From Bacillota bacterium (GTDB lineage Bacteria; Bacillota; Clostridia; Christensenellales; Aristaeellaceae), in assembly GCA_023459275.1 (NCBI GenBank), contig JAEWVC010000002.1:1-31476 (forward strand): DNA of 31,476 nucleotides, given 5' to 3'. Made by a program: the position numbers and the translations under genes. The notes under the pieces are model-generated. The model saw nothing but the letters and a program-made list of their open reading frames with translations, was not told the origin of the DNA and searched no databases. Position 1 is the first letter of the stretch, and the number at the start of each line of letters is the position of its first letter. Shown here one piece after another: positions 16,104 to 24,043 of this stretch.

Positions 16104-16349
16104 ATGCCGAACATCATCCCAATCTCCGATCTGAAAAATTACGGTGAGGTACTTGGCCAATGTGATGAAGGCGCGCCGGTCTATCTGACGAAAAACGGAC
16201 GCGGCAGGTACGTAGTGCTGAGTATTGCAGACTATGAAAAGCAGACCGCCACCATCAAGCTGCTGTCCGAGTTGGCCAGAGGTGTATCCTCGCTCCGCGG
16301 GGAGGGCGGGCTTACCCTGGAGGAGGCCTTTTCCGGCCTTACAGACTGA
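16104..16349 (+). CDS. Antitoxin, Phd/YefM family
   Basis: An 81-residue protein with the Phd/YefM N-terminal DNA-binding fold: PNIIPISDLKNYGEVL, then the characteristic PVYLTKNGRGRYVVLSIADYE. The C-terminal part (residues 50-81, SELARGVSSLRGEGGLTLEEAF) is the helical, toxin-binding end. It would neutralise the toxin encoded one base downstream and, with it, repress the shared promoter. The stop TGA and the toxin ATG are separated by one base, the usual translational coupling. Confidence 0.88.
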   Translation: MPNIIPISDLKNYGEVLGQCDEGAPVYLTKNGRGRYVVLSIADYEKQTATIKLLSELARGVSSLRGEGGLTLEEAFSGLTD

Positions 16350-16350
16350 A

Positions 16351-16659
16351 ATGGCGGATGTTGTTGTTTCCAAGCTGGCAAGGAAAGACCTCCTGGCGAC
16401 ACGGGATTATATCCGCGATGAATTGGGGAATCCTGAGGCGGCGCGCAGGATAATGCAGGCGCTTAAGCAGGGGATGGCATCGCTTGGCGGTATGCCGGAA
16501 CGCGGGAAGCCCCTGGACGCGCTGCTTGCCGTGCATACGGAGTACCGCTTTTTGGCTGTTGAGAATTACCGGATTTTCTATTTGTGCGATGGCCGGACAG
16601 TGGAGGTCATCCGGGTGCTGCATACCCGGCAGGACTTTATGCGGGCATTGTTTTTCTAG
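16351..16659 (+). CDS. Toxin, RelE/ParE superfamily
   Basis: A 102-residue RelE/ParE-fold protein starting MADVVVSKLARKDLLATRDYIRDELGNPEAA. The core strands are typical: YRFLAVENYRIFYLCDGRTVEVIRVLHTRQDF, including the Arg and the RVLHxRQDF ending common in this superfamily. The start is ATG at 16351, one base after the antitoxin stop; the long upstream in-frame extension overlaps the antitoxin and is not used. Sequence alone does not settle whether it is an mRNA interferase (RelE) or a gyrase poison (ParE); the RVLHTRQDF ending is seen in both. The unit is closed by a 20-bp terminator. Confidence 0.88.
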   Translation: MADVVVSKLARKDLLATRDYIRDELGNPEAARRIMQALKQGMASLGGMPERGKPLDALLAVHTEYRFLAVENYRIFYLCDGRTVEVIRVLHTRQDFMRALFF

Positions 16660-16700
16660 GCCGTGTCCCGATACCGCGCTTGACAGGCACGAAATAGCAT

Positions 16701-16745
16701 AAAGCGCCTCCCTCCCCGGCACCGCCGGGGAGGGAGGCGCTTTTT
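16701..16745 (+). terminator. Strong bidirectional terminator
   Basis: A perfect 20-bp stem (16701-16720 with 16724-16743, arms AAAGCGCCTCCCTCCCCGGC and its complement) with a 3-base loop, ending in TTTTT on the plus strand. The complementary strand also ends in T's, so it serves both the toxin gene and the convergent AraC gene that ends at 16758. Confidence 0.9.
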
Positions 16746-16757
16746 GCCATTCCAAAC

Positions 16758-17666
16758 CTATCTGCTGATTGGCCGCACCGGCCTGGCCTCGATGTACCCC
16801 CTGTATCCCTGGGGCGCCAGTTGAAACCTGGGCCCGTCATTATCCGCCCATTCGTAGCCGTGCAGCGCGGGGTCGTAGCTGTCCATGGCGTCCGAAAGGG
16901 CGTCGATGGCCTGGCAGAAGTCCGCGTCCTCATAAGGCGGGCCCTGAAACACCATCATTTTGCAGGGGGGAAGCTCCATCAGCTCAAACCCTTCGGGCAG
17001 GCTGCCCCTGTAGTCCATGGGCACCTCCACGCCCTGCACGTATTTGGATGTGCCCTCCCTGATGAATCTTTCGGGCAGCCACATGCCGATGGGCTCGTAC
17101 AGCGCTTCCTTCACGCTGGTCAGCACGCCCCACACCTCGCAGCCCACTTCTTCACAGTAAGCAAAGTAATGCTCCGCCCGTATGCCGCGCCGCACCACCG
17201 CTTTGCGCGCCGGGCGCTCCATCACCTGCACGAACACGAAGCCCGGTTTTTGTTCCTTATCCATTTTTTGCTCTCCTCTCGTCCTGAAGGCGTAGGAATC
17301 CCGCACGGAGGACGGCAGAAACAGCGGGATGGGGGGCGCGGTCTTCTGATACCGGGCGGGGGTGATGCCGAAATTTTTGGAAAACGCCCTGGTGAAGCCC
17401 TCCTGGCTGTCAAACAGAAAATCCAGCGCCACGTCCAGCACCCGGGCATCCCCGTCCCGAAGGGTGAGCGCCGCCCGGGTAAGCCGAAGCTGCCGAAGAT
17501 ATTCAAAGGGGCTCCGGCCGGTGAGCTCCTTGAACAGCCTGGCGCTGTGAAAGGGGGAATACCCCGCCGCCCGGGCCAGTTTCAGCATGGTGACAGGCTC
17601 GGTAAGGTGATGCTCCATCATGTCCTGCATCCGCTGCACCGCCTCCACCTGGTCCTGCCTTTCCAC
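16758..17666 (-). CDS. AraC-family regulator with GyrI-like effector domain
   Basis: A 302-residue regulator. Residues 1-108 form the two helix-turn-helix motifs of AraC/XylS proteins (VTMLKLARAAGYSPFHSARLFKELTG and VLDVALDFLFDSQEGFTRAFSKNFGITP). The C-terminal half (about 140-302) is a GyrI-like/SoxR-effector-binding domain, the same layout as Rob. Start is GTG with AGGAGG 10 bases upstream. A TATACT -10 candidate on the minus strand (17713-17718) lies about 47 bases upstream, with a weak -35. Such proteins respond to small hydrophobic or drug-like ligands; targets are not evident here. It lies downstream of thrC, separated by a terminator. Confidence 0.88.
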   Translation of the reverse strand: MERQDQVEAVQRMQDMMEHHLTEPVTMLKLARAAGYSPFHSARLFKELTGRSPFEYLRQLRLTRAALTLRDGDARVLDVALDFLFDSQEGFTRAFSKNFGITPARYQKTAPPIPLFLPSSVRDSYAFRTRGEQKMDKEQKPGFVFVQVMERPARKAVVRRGIRAEHYFAYCEEVGCEVWGVLTSVKEALYEPIGMWLPERFIREGTSKYVQGVEVPMDYRGSLPEGFELMELPPCKMMVFQGPPYEDADFCQAIDALSDAMDSYDPALHGYEWADNDGPRFQLAPQGYRGYIEARPVRPISR

Positions 17667-17765
17667 GGGGAAACCGCCTCCTTGCTTCTGCGCGCCTGCC
17701 GCCTCCTGTGCCAGTATACGGCATGGGGCGGAGGATTTCTTGACCGTCCTTGCGAAGGTATGCCC

Positions 17766-17799
17766 TTTTAAAAATGCGGCCCCGAAAACGGAGCCGCAT
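17766..17799 (-). terminator. Terminator after thrC
   Basis: On the minus strand the stem ATGCGGC-CCG / CGG-GCCGCAT (17774-17784 with 17789-17799, one mismatch, 4-base loop) is followed by TTTTTAAAA, about 30 bases after the thrC stop. It is a good intrinsic terminator separating thrC from the AraC gene. Confidence 0.8.
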
Positions 17800-17830
17800 G
17801 TTCGTATGGTTTTTGGGCGGCACGTTCAGC

Positions 17831-19336
17831 CTAGCCCTGCTTTTGCGAAAAGGCCGCCAGCACGGCCTTGGCCATATCCTCCTTGCGGCAGGTGATGGTA
17901 TGCTTCACCGGCAGCGTGCGGAGCATGGCCACCTGCCGGGGCATGGGGATGTCCGTTTCCTCTTCCAAAGCCAGCGCGCAGTCAAAGGCGTCCAGGCCCA
18001 GAACGGACTCCTGCCCTGTCACAGCCTCGCACACGTCCGCGGTAAACTTGTAGGGGTTGGCGGTGGCCACGATCACCGCGGGGGTGGGGTCCCCCGTCCT
18101 TGCCCTGTACACATTCAGCACATGGCTGGCCACGGCGGTATGGGGGTCCAGCAGGTAGCGGTGGTACTGCCACACCCGGGATATTTCCCGGGCGGTGGCC
18201 ACGTCGTCGGCGTAGCCGCCCTCCATCAGCCGCCTGACCTGATTGCGCCGTGCCGTCCCGATATCATAGCCGCCCTCTTCCCGGAGCTTTTGCATCCACA
18301 GGGACACCTGCTCCGCGTCCCTGTCCGCCAGCTCATACAAAAGCCGCTCCAGGTTGGAGGAGATCAAAATGTCCATGGAGGGGGACGTGGTCTTGTAAAA
18401 CGCGCGCTTGGCGGTATACACGCCGGTTTCCAGAAAATCGGTGAGCACATTGTTGCTGTTGCTGGCGCAGATCAGCCTGCCCACGGGCAGACCCATCAGC
18501 CGGGCATAATAAGCGGCCAGGATGTTGCCGAAATTGCCGGTGGGCACCACGAAATGCACGGGGTCCCCCAGGTGGACGGCCCCCGCGTGCACAAGGTCCG
18601 TATAACTGGAAAAATAGTACGCGATTTGCGGTACCAGCCGGCCGAAGTTGATGCTGTTGGCGGAGGAGAGCACCTTGTTCAGCCCGTCCATTTCCTTTTG
18701 GAAATCCGTGCTGGAAAAAAGCTGCTTCACGCCCGTCTGCGCATCGTCAAAGTTGCCCTGTACGCTGATGACCAGGGTGTTGCTGCCTCCGGTGGTGGTC
18801 ATTTGCAGCTCCTGCACAGGGCTTACGCCGTCCCGGGGGAAGAACACCGTGCAGCTTGTGCCCGCAACATCCTTGAACCCTTCCAGCGCCGCCTTGCCCG
18901 TGTCGCCGCTGGTGGCCACCAGGATGCTGATCTCCCTTGTTTCCCCGTTTTTTTTGGCCGCCAGGGTGGTCAGGTGGGGCAATAGCTGCAGCGCCATATC
19001 TTTGAAGGCCAGGGTGGGGCCGTGGAACAGCTCCAGAATGTAGGTGTTGCCGTCCAGGGAAACCACAGGCGCCACCTGCGAATGGCTGAACTTGCCGCCG
19101 CCGTAGGCGGCTTTTGTGGCCTCATCAATTTCGGCGGGGGAATAGTCCTCCAAAAAGGCCTTCAATACCTTCGCCGCGCGCCCTGCATAGGGCAGGTGGC
19201 CCATGGCTGAAATCTCCTCCAGGGAAAAGGAAGGAAACATGGCGGGAACGTACAGCCCGCCATCCTTGGCCAGGCCATACAGGATCGCCTGGGAAGCGGT
19301 GACGCACGCGCCGCCCCTGGTGCTTAAAAATGACAT
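17831..19336 (-). CDS. thrC: Threonine synthase
   Basis: Converts O-phosphohomoserine to threonine with PLP. The protein is 501 residues from the ATG at 19336, chosen for GGAG 9 bases upstream and because the family N-terminus is MSFLSTRG. The PLP lysine is K112 in HGPTLAFKDMALQLL, the hallmark threonine synthase motif. PTGNFGNILAAYYA and ISSNLERLLYEL are also family motifs. Length matches the long class of threonine synthase. A terminator-like hairpin ends only 28 bases before the start codon, so expression probably depends on read-through from the ATPase gene upstream. No other threonine biosynthesis gene is in the window. Confidence 0.95.
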   Translation of the reverse strand: MSFLSTRGGACVTASQAILYGLAKDGGLYVPAMFPSFSLEEISAMGHLPYAGRAAKVLKAFLEDYSPAEIDEATKAAYGGGKFSHSQVAPVVSLDGNTYILELFHGPTLAFKDMALQLLPHLTTLAAKKNGETREISILVATSGDTGKAALEGFKDVAGTSCTVFFPRDGVSPVQELQMTTTGGSNTLVISVQGNFDDAQTGVKQLFSSTDFQKEMDGLNKVLSSANSINFGRLVPQIAYYFSSYTDLVHAGAVHLGDPVHFVVPTGNFGNILAAYYARLMGLPVGRLICASNSNNVLTDFLETGVYTAKRAFYKTTSPSMDILISSNLERLLYELADRDAEQVSLWMQKLREEGGYDIGTARRNQVRRLMEGGYADDVATAREISRVWQYHRYLLDPHTAVASHVLNVYRARTGDPTPAVIVATANPYKFTADVCEAVTGQESVLGLDAFDCALALEEETDIPMPRQVAMLRTLPVKHTITCRKEDMAKAVLAAFSQKQG

Positions 19337-19364
19337 ACCTTCACGCTCCGGCTTTTGTTCTATC

Positions 19365-19396
19365 AAAAAAGGGGCGGCGGCTTTGGCCACCGCCCC
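19365..19396 (-). terminator. Terminator/attenuator between ATPase gene and thrC
   Basis: On the minus strand GGGGCGGTGGC pairs with GCCGCCGCCCC (one G-U) across a 4-5 base loop and is followed by six T's, a textbook intrinsic terminator. It ends 28 bases before the thrC ATG. TTGTTC and GAACAA (19355-19360 and 19409-19414 on the plus strand) flank it and could extend the stem. There is no room for a thrC promoter after it. Confidence 0.8.
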
Positions 19397-19415
19397 GTTG
19401 CGATGCTTGAACAAC

Positions 19416-19826
19416 TCAGATAATGTACTTGCTTACGAAGTCCGGCAGGCTTTCGGTGGCCTCGCTGACGGAGAGAACGAAATCCACGCCGTGGCGTTCG
19501 CCCAATTCCTCCAGCCGGGTAAAGAACCATTGGGATTCTTTAAGTTCCACCTTGACCAGCTTCAGGAAGGCATCGATAAAGATGATGCCCACGTCGAAGT
19601 TTTGCGCCAGCAGCCCGCTAAGGAACCCCAGAAACATTTCCTGGCTGACGATGGCGTATTCCCCGGCGTTGATAAAGCGGACCTCGTGACGCAGGTCAAA
19701 CATGTACCGGTTGTCGTCATCGACAAATAGCACATCGCTTTTGGACTCCTTGATGGAATGATTGGCCAAATCGATGATGCGCTTTGTTTTGCCCGATCCC
19801 TTTCTTCCGTGTATGACCTGAATCAT
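19416..19826 (-). CDS. Small P-loop ATP-binding protein
   Basis: A 136-residue protein of unknown function. The Walker A motif is HGRKGSGKTK at residues 6-15. A likely Walker B is IIFIDAF at about 81-87 after a hydrophobic strand. There are no membrane segments. Similar short ATP-binding proteins occur in Clostridia without an assigned role; this is from family recall. AAAGGAGG lies upstream of the ATG and a strong promoter is 40 bases further up. It precedes thrC in the same direction with a terminator between them. Confidence 0.75.
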   Translation of the reverse strand: MIQVIHGRKGSGKTKRIIDLANHSIKESKSDVLFVDDDNRYMFDLRHEVRFINAGEYAIVSQEMFLGFLSGLLAQNFDVGIIFIDAFLKLVKVELKESQWFFTRLEELGERHGVDFVLSVSEATESLPDFVSKYII

Positions 19827-19863
19827 GGAGCAGCGCCTCCTTTGTCGAAATTCCTATACCGGT

Positions 19864-19892
19864 ATTATAGCGCAGTTCTTCCATTTATGCAA
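19864..19892 (-). promoter_or_regulatory. Promoter of the P-loop ATPase gene
   Basis: Reading the minus strand, TTGCAT (19892-19887) and TATAAT (19869-19864) are separated by exactly 17 bases. The -10 is a perfect match. Transcription would start near 19857, about 30 bases before the ATG, and could continue through the attenuator into thrC. Confidence 0.8.
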
Positions 19893-20236
19893 TCGCTTAT
19901 CGCGGGGCGCGGCGGACATGCGAATTGCAAGCCTGATTGCCGCCGCCCCCTGCCGCGCCGGCCGGGCCGGACCGGTTTGAGGAGCCCCGGGGCAGGAAAT
20001 ATTCCCAAGACCGTGCGGTCCTGGCGGGCAGACCGGGCGGGCCTGAGCGCCTGCTTCCAGTATCCGGCCAAGGTGACGGGGATTGTCCGGACATGAAAAG
20101 ATGTATCCCGTTACCTTACTGTTGTATGCGGTATTGGGTTATTTCATTTTATGATTGCAGGGCAAAAGGGGCCTTTATGCAGAAAGAGGCTTGTTTCTGT
20201 GATGCTTGGCTGATATTTGTGCCATGGGGATTCATC
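19893..20236. other. Intergenic region without a supported gene
   Basis: The left two thirds are GC-rich; the last 140 bases become AT-richer toward the MerR gene end. An open frame from ATG 20094 would encode a cysteine-rich 54-residue peptide but has no ribosome site and overlaps the MerR gene. No strong hairpin or promoter is seen besides the one at 19864-19892. Confidence 0.4.
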
Positions 20237-20695
20237 TCAGCCTTCATGCTTTATTAGCTTATTTCCTTTACATACACCGCCTTGCATAAGCATTTGCTTT
20301 TTCACCTGCTCCTGCACCGGCATTTCGCTTCCGGCTTCAAGGGCGGATTTGTAATACCAGCATTTGAAATTGACGATATCCAAGGTTGATTGCAGTTCTG
20401 CTATCTGCGCTTCTACTGTTTTCTTGCGTTCCAAAAACATTTCATAACGCTTTTCAAGGGAGGCATCGCCCTGTTGGACCCAATCCACAAATTGGCGGAT
20501 TTCTTTGATGGGCATGCCCGTTTTTTTCAGGCAATCAATGGTCCGAAGCATGGCAAGATCGCTTTCGGAAAAAATACGGTAGCCTGATTCCAAACGTTCC
20601 ATGAAAGGCAAAAGCCCTTCTTTATCATAATACCGAATGGTGCTGGTAGGCACGTTCATGATCTTCGCCGCGTCCTTGATGGTATAAGTGTTCAT
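20237..20695 (-). CDS. MerR-family regulator, AdhR/NmlR-like
   Basis: A 152-residue MerR protein. The N-terminal winged helix reads YTIKDAAKIMNVPTSTIRYYDKEGLLP, followed by a coiled coil (about 80-115). Cys55 in TIDCLKKTGMPIKEI sits where AdhR and NmlR have their reactive cysteine, which senses aldehydes or thiol stress; this positional match is from family knowledge. Two extra cysteines lie in the C-terminal part (CWYYK and GGVCKG). It diverges from the reductase operon, and the intergenic region contains two promoters with the 19-bp spacer that MerR proteins untwist. Regulation of that operon is therefore well supported. Confidence 0.9.
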   Translation of the reverse strand: MNTYTIKDAAKIMNVPTSTIRYYDKEGLLPFMERLESGYRIFSESDLAMLRTIDCLKKTGMPIKEIRQFVDWVQQGDASLEKRYEMFLERKKTVEAQIAELQSTLDIVNFKCWYYKSALEAGSEMPVQEQVKKQMLMQGGVCKGNKLIKHEG

Positions 20696-20743
20696 ACGTT
20701 TCTTGAGCTCTCCTCTATAATAAATACGTTGCGAAAATAAACA

Positions 20744-20774
20744 TTGACCTTAAACTCAAGTTAAATGTTATCAT
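20744..20774 (+). promoter_or_regulatory. MerR-type promoter/operator P1
   Basis: TTGACC (20744-20749) and TATCAT (20769-20774) are separated by 19 bases, the overlong spacer typical of MerR-regulated promoters. The spacer has an imperfect dyad TTAA..T.A..TTAA. The 23-base operator at 20746-20768 is an inverted copy (19 of 23 identical) of the one in P2. Because it faces both ways it may also control the merR gene. Confidence 0.6.
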
Positions 20775-20847
20775 GGGTTTGCACGGAAGTCAATAACGGC
20801 AGCAGCGATGGCTGAAGAAAAAATACAGTAGAATTTGCATTTGCCTA

Positions 20848-20878
20848 TTGACATTCAACTTTACTTTAAGGTTATACT
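20848..20878 (+). promoter_or_regulatory. MerR-type promoter/operator P2
   Basis: A perfect TTGACA (20848-20853) and TATACT (20873-20878) with a 19-base spacer that contains CAACTTTACTTTAAGG. This is the classical MerR arrangement: good hexamers held out of phase until the regulator distorts the DNA. It would start transcription near 20885, about 90 bases before the operon's first gene. Confidence 0.78.
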
Positions 20879-20975
20879 TACTGTGAGGACAATTTCTGTG
20901 GATGGTACGGGGCTGATTCACCGAGGCCGGTAACAGAATGTATCCTCTTGTATCTGCCAAAATGGAGGTGTGAGG

Positions 20976-21737
20976 GTGAACCGTGAAGAACTGGCCAAGC
21001 AGACTATGCATCAGCTTGACATGCATCAAAGTGATTTTGATATCGCCTTTCCGGAATTTGGAACGGTGAAAAGCCGCTTCGTATACGGGGAAGTGTGGGC
21101 GCATAGCGAACTGAGCATAAAGCAGCGCCTGCTTGTTTCCATCGCGGCTTTGGTGACTGTTCAGGGGGAGGAGCTTTTGGGGATGCTTCACGCAGCGCTC
21201 AGGAATGAAGTGACTCCCGAAGAACTGCAGGAAGTGTTTCACCAGGCGGCGCCGTATATTGGTTTTGCCAAAGCGGAGAAAGGGCTTCATGTGCTAAAAA
21301 AGGCCTTCGATGAAGCAGGCGTTAAGTTACCTCTCGGTAAGCAAAGTACGGTGACGGAAGAAACCCGCTTGGAAAGCGGAATCAGCGCGCAAAAAGCGTT
21401 ATTTGGCCCCGTGATCGACCTGATGCGCGCAAACGCGCCGGAGGATCAGCGCTTTATGCAGGATTATCTGTCCGCCTTCTGCTTTGGCGACACCTATACA
21501 AGGGGCGCTTTGGATTTGAAGACAAGAGAGCTTCTGACGTTTGTTTGCATTATTTCGCTTGGCGGCTGCGACAGCCAGGCAAAAGCGCATGTTGGCGGCA
21601 ACCTGATGGCCGGAAATGGGAAAACGGTATTGGTATCCGCCGCGGCACAATGCCTGCCCTATATTGGCTTTCCCAGAACCTTGAACGCGCTTGCGGCGAT
21701 CAGCGAAATGACCAAACCAAAAGAGGAGGCAAAGTAA
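20976..21737 (+). CDS. Carboxymuconolactone decarboxylase-family protein, two domains
   Basis: A 253-residue all-helical protein with two CMD/AhpD-like domains (about 20-110 and 130-245). The second carries LKTRELLTFVCIISLGGCDSQAKAHVGGNL, the conserved CMD block. The CxxC of peroxidase-active AhpD is not present; only one Cys remains (GGCDSQ), so alkylhydroperoxidase activity is unlikely. In Clostridia this type is regularly encoded with aldo-keto reductases and cupins. I use the GTG at 20976 because GGAGG is 7 bases upstream; the GTG at 20970 is too close to it. First gene of the MerR-linked operon; the next gene begins one base after its stop. Confidence 0.87.
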   Translation: MNREELAKQTMHQLDMHQSDFDIAFPEFGTVKSRFVYGEVWAHSELSIKQRLLVSIAALVTVQGEELLGMLHAALRNEVTPEELQEVFHQAAPYIGFAKAEKGLHVLKKAFDEAGVKLPLGKQSTVTEETRLESGISAQKALFGPVIDLMRANAPEDQRFMQDYLSAFCFGDTYTRGALDLKTRELLTFVCIISLGGCDSQAKAHVGGNLMAGNGKTVLVSAAAQCLPYIGFPRTLNALAAISEMTKPKEEAK

Positions 21738-21738
21738 G

Positions 21739-22599
21739 GTGTATACGTCTGTCAAGCTCAATAACGGTTATGACATTCCGCAATTGGGTTTTGGTGTGTT
21801 CATGATCCCTGACCATGACCAGTGCAAAAAAAGCGTTCTGGAAGCTTTACAACTGGGTTACCGGCACATTGATACCGCTCAACTGTACAGAAATGAGAAA
21901 GCGGTTGGGGAAGCCGTCAGGGAATCCGGCATTCCAAGAGAAGAGATTTTCATAACCACAAAGATATGGACAAACGACTTTGGTTACCAAAGGACAAAGG
22001 CTGCCATTTTGCGTTCACTTACAGCGCTGAACACCCCGTATATTGATTTGCTGCTGCTCCATCAGCAGGTGGGTGATTTTGTGGGCTCCTGGAAAGCGCT
22101 GGAGGAGGCAGTCAAAGAAGGTGTTGTGCGGTCCATTGGGATCAGCAATTTTTCGATTGAGAATGTCAAAAAATTGCTGGCTTCAGCAAAAATAAAGCCC
22201 GTAGTCAATCAGGTGGAAGCGCATCCCTATGCCCAGCAGAAGGAACTGCGTGCTTTCCTGGATAAGCAAGGGATCAGGATTGAAGCGTGGTATCCCATAG
22301 GGCACGGTGATCAGGGGCTGATCAAGCATCCGGTCTTTCTGGAATTGGCCAGCAAATATCACAAAACAACAGTGCAGGTGATTTTGCGCTGGCACATTCA
22401 AACCGGTTACATTGTTTTTCCGAAATCAACCAATCCTGTTCACATCAAAGAGAATCTGGACATCTTTGATTTTGAACTCAGCCCCCAGGATATGAAAAAG
22501 ATTGAGGCGCTGGACAAGAACAAGAAATACTTTAACTATCCCCCCGTGTTTCTGCGCAAGTTCCTGTTTGACCTGGTGGGATTAAGTATTAAGAGGTGA
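21739..22599 (+). CDS. Aldo-keto reductase (first copy)
   Basis: A 286-residue NADPH-dependent aldo-keto reductase (TIM barrel). The catalytic tetrad is visible: D45 and Y50 (HIDTAQLYRNE), K75 (ITTKIW) and H108 (LLLLHQ). The N-terminal VKLNNGYDIPQLGFGVF is typical of the AKR5-like, 2,5-diketogluconate/methylglyoxal reductase group. Start is GTG, one base after the upstream stop, with GAGGAGG overlapping the end of the preceding gene. In a MerR/AdhR-controlled operon it most likely reduces toxic aldehydes or ketones. The substrate is not determined by sequence. Confidence 0.9.
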   Translation: MYTSVKLNNGYDIPQLGFGVFMIPDHDQCKKSVLEALQLGYRHIDTAQLYRNEKAVGEAVRESGIPREEIFITTKIWTNDFGYQRTKAAILRSLTALNTPYIDLLLLHQQVGDFVGSWKALEEAVKEGVVRSIGISNFSIENVKKLLASAKIKPVVNQVEAHPYAQQKELRAFLDKQGIRIEAWYPIGHGDQGLIKHPVFLELASKYHKTTVQVILRWHIQTGYIVFPKSTNPVHIKENLDIFDFELSPQDMKKIEALDKNKKYFNYPPVFLRKFLFDLVGLSIKR

Positions 22600-22604
22600 A
22601 GCAT

Positions 22605-23045
22605 ATGAAGTACCTGGACAAAGAAGCATTTGATGCCGCCAATATGTTTGGCACCGGTGTGCCCAATACCATGTTTGCCAAATATTTTGTGGGCGCTTCC
22701 TTTTTGAACCCGTTGACGATTCCAGGCCAGAGCCCGATTTTCCTGGCGAACGTAACGTTTGAGCCCGGCTGCCGCAACAATTGGCATATCCACCAGGCGA
22801 AAAGCGGCGGCGGGCAGATTTTGGTCTGCACGGCGGGCGAAGGCTGGTATCAGGAAGAAGGCAAAGAGCCGGTTAGCCTTGCGCAGGGTAAGGTGATTGT
22901 CATTCCCGCGGGGATCAAGCATTGGCATGGCGCCAAGGCAGACAGCTGGTTCAGCCACATCTCTGTGGAAGTTCCCGGCGAGGAAAGCAAAAACGAATGG
23001 CTGGAGCCTGTGGACGAACAGGTATATAACAGCTTGACCGAATGA
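22605..23045 (+). CDS. Cupin-domain protein
   Basis: A 146-residue small beta-barrel. Cupin motif 1 is NNWHIHQAKSGGGQILVC with metal ligands H61 and H63; motif 2 is PAGIKHWHGA with H106/H108. The usual motif-1 glutamate is replaced by Gln71, as in the cupins that travel with CMD proteins. Start is ATG at 22605 with AAGAGG 7 bases upstream; the in-frame GTG at 22596 overlaps the preceding stop and lacks a site. Function is unknown; a metal-dependent isomerase or quinone/lactone chemistry is possible. Confidence 0.87.
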   Translation: MKYLDKEAFDAANMFGTGVPNTMFAKYFVGASFLNPLTIPGQSPIFLANVTFEPGCRNNWHIHQAKSGGGQILVCTAGEGWYQEEGKEPVSLAQGKVIVIPAGIKHWHGAKADSWFSHISVEVPGEESKNEWLEPVDEQVYNSLTE

Positions 23046-23128
23046 TTGTATTGGGCTCTGGATGAAACATTATCAGGGCATGAGGAAAAACCCGGTTGAA
23101 ACAATCAACGATTTGGGAGGATCTGAAA

Positions 23129-23995
23129 ATGATTTTGAATGAAACCTATACGCTGTCCAATGGCGTGAAGATTCCCAAGCTGGGCCTTGGCACCTGGTTT
23201 ATTGCCGACGACAAAGCTGCGCAGGCTGTTATTGATGCTGTGAGCGTTGGCTACCGCCATATCGATACGGCGCAGGCTTACCAAAACGAGGGTGGCGTCG
23301 GCGAAGGCGTGCGCACCTGTGGTGTTGCCCGGGAAGAGCTGTTTGTCACAACCAAGCTGGCTGCGGAAATAAAATCGTATGACGCTGCGGTCGCATCCAT
23401 TGATCAATCATTGAAAACGATGGGCCTTGATTATATCGATATGATGATTATCCACAGCCCCCAGCCCTGGATGGAGTTCCGGGAAGAGGACCGCTATTTC
23501 GAAGGCAACCGGGAAGCCTGGAGGGCGCTGGAAGACGCGTACAAGGCAGGCAAGCTTCGGGCGATTGGCGTTTCCAATTTTGAAGAGGCCGATCTTGACA
23601 ACATCCTTGCCCATTGCACAGTTGCTCCCATGGTAAATCAGGTGCTTGCCCATATCAGCAATACGCCTTTTTCCCTGATCAACTACTCTGTAAGCAAGAA
23701 CATTCTGGTGGAAGCATACTCTCCCGTTGCCCATGGCGAAATGTTCAAAAACAAGGATGTTGCTTTGATGGCCGCAAAGTATGGCGTAACCATTCCGCAG
23801 CTGGGCATACGCTACTGCCTGCAATTAGGCACGCTGCCGCTGCCCAAGACCGCCAACAAAGAACATATGGAAAGCAATGCGTCTTTGGATTTTGTCATTG
23901 CTGATGCGGACATGGCGTTGCTTAAAAGCGCAGAGCACATCAAGGATTACGGTGCGGCCAGCTTTTTCCCCGTGTATGGCGGAAAGCTGAAATAA
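23129..23995 (+). CDS. Aldo-keto reductase (second copy)
   Basis: A 288-residue aldo-keto reductase, clearly related to but different from the one at 21739. The tetrad is D46 and Y51 (HIDTAQAYQNE), K76 (VTTKLA) and H109 (MMIIHS). The start at 23129 has GGGAGG 8 bases upstream; an in-frame extension to 23096 lacks a ribosome site. It follows the cupin gene by 83 bases and precedes the exported cyclophilin-like gene by 48. Two distinct reductases suggest the operon handles more than one carbonyl. Confidence 0.9.
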   Translation: MILNETYTLSNGVKIPKLGLGTWFIADDKAAQAVIDAVSVGYRHIDTAQAYQNEGGVGEGVRTCGVAREELFVTTKLAAEIKSYDAAVASIDQSLKTMGLDYIDMMIIHSPQPWMEFREEDRYFEGNREAWRALEDAYKAGKLRAIGVSNFEEADLDNILAHCTVAPMVNQVLAHISNTPFSLINYSVSKNILVEAYSPVAHGEMFKNKDVALMAAKYGVTIPQLGIRYCLQLGTLPLPKTANKEHMESNASLDFVIADADMALLKSAEHIKDYGAASFFPVYGGKLK

Positions 23996-24043
23996 TTTTC
24001 TGATGCAGGCTGTGAAGTCATAATGTGAAGGAGCTGTCAATGA

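Noticed and set aside
17750..18985. 411-codon plus-strand open frame opposite thrC
   Set aside because: Antisense shadow rich in His and Gly; thrC is certain.
20094..20257. Cysteine-rich 54-residue peptide
   Set aside because: No ribosome binding site or promoter, and it overlaps the 3' end of the MerR gene.
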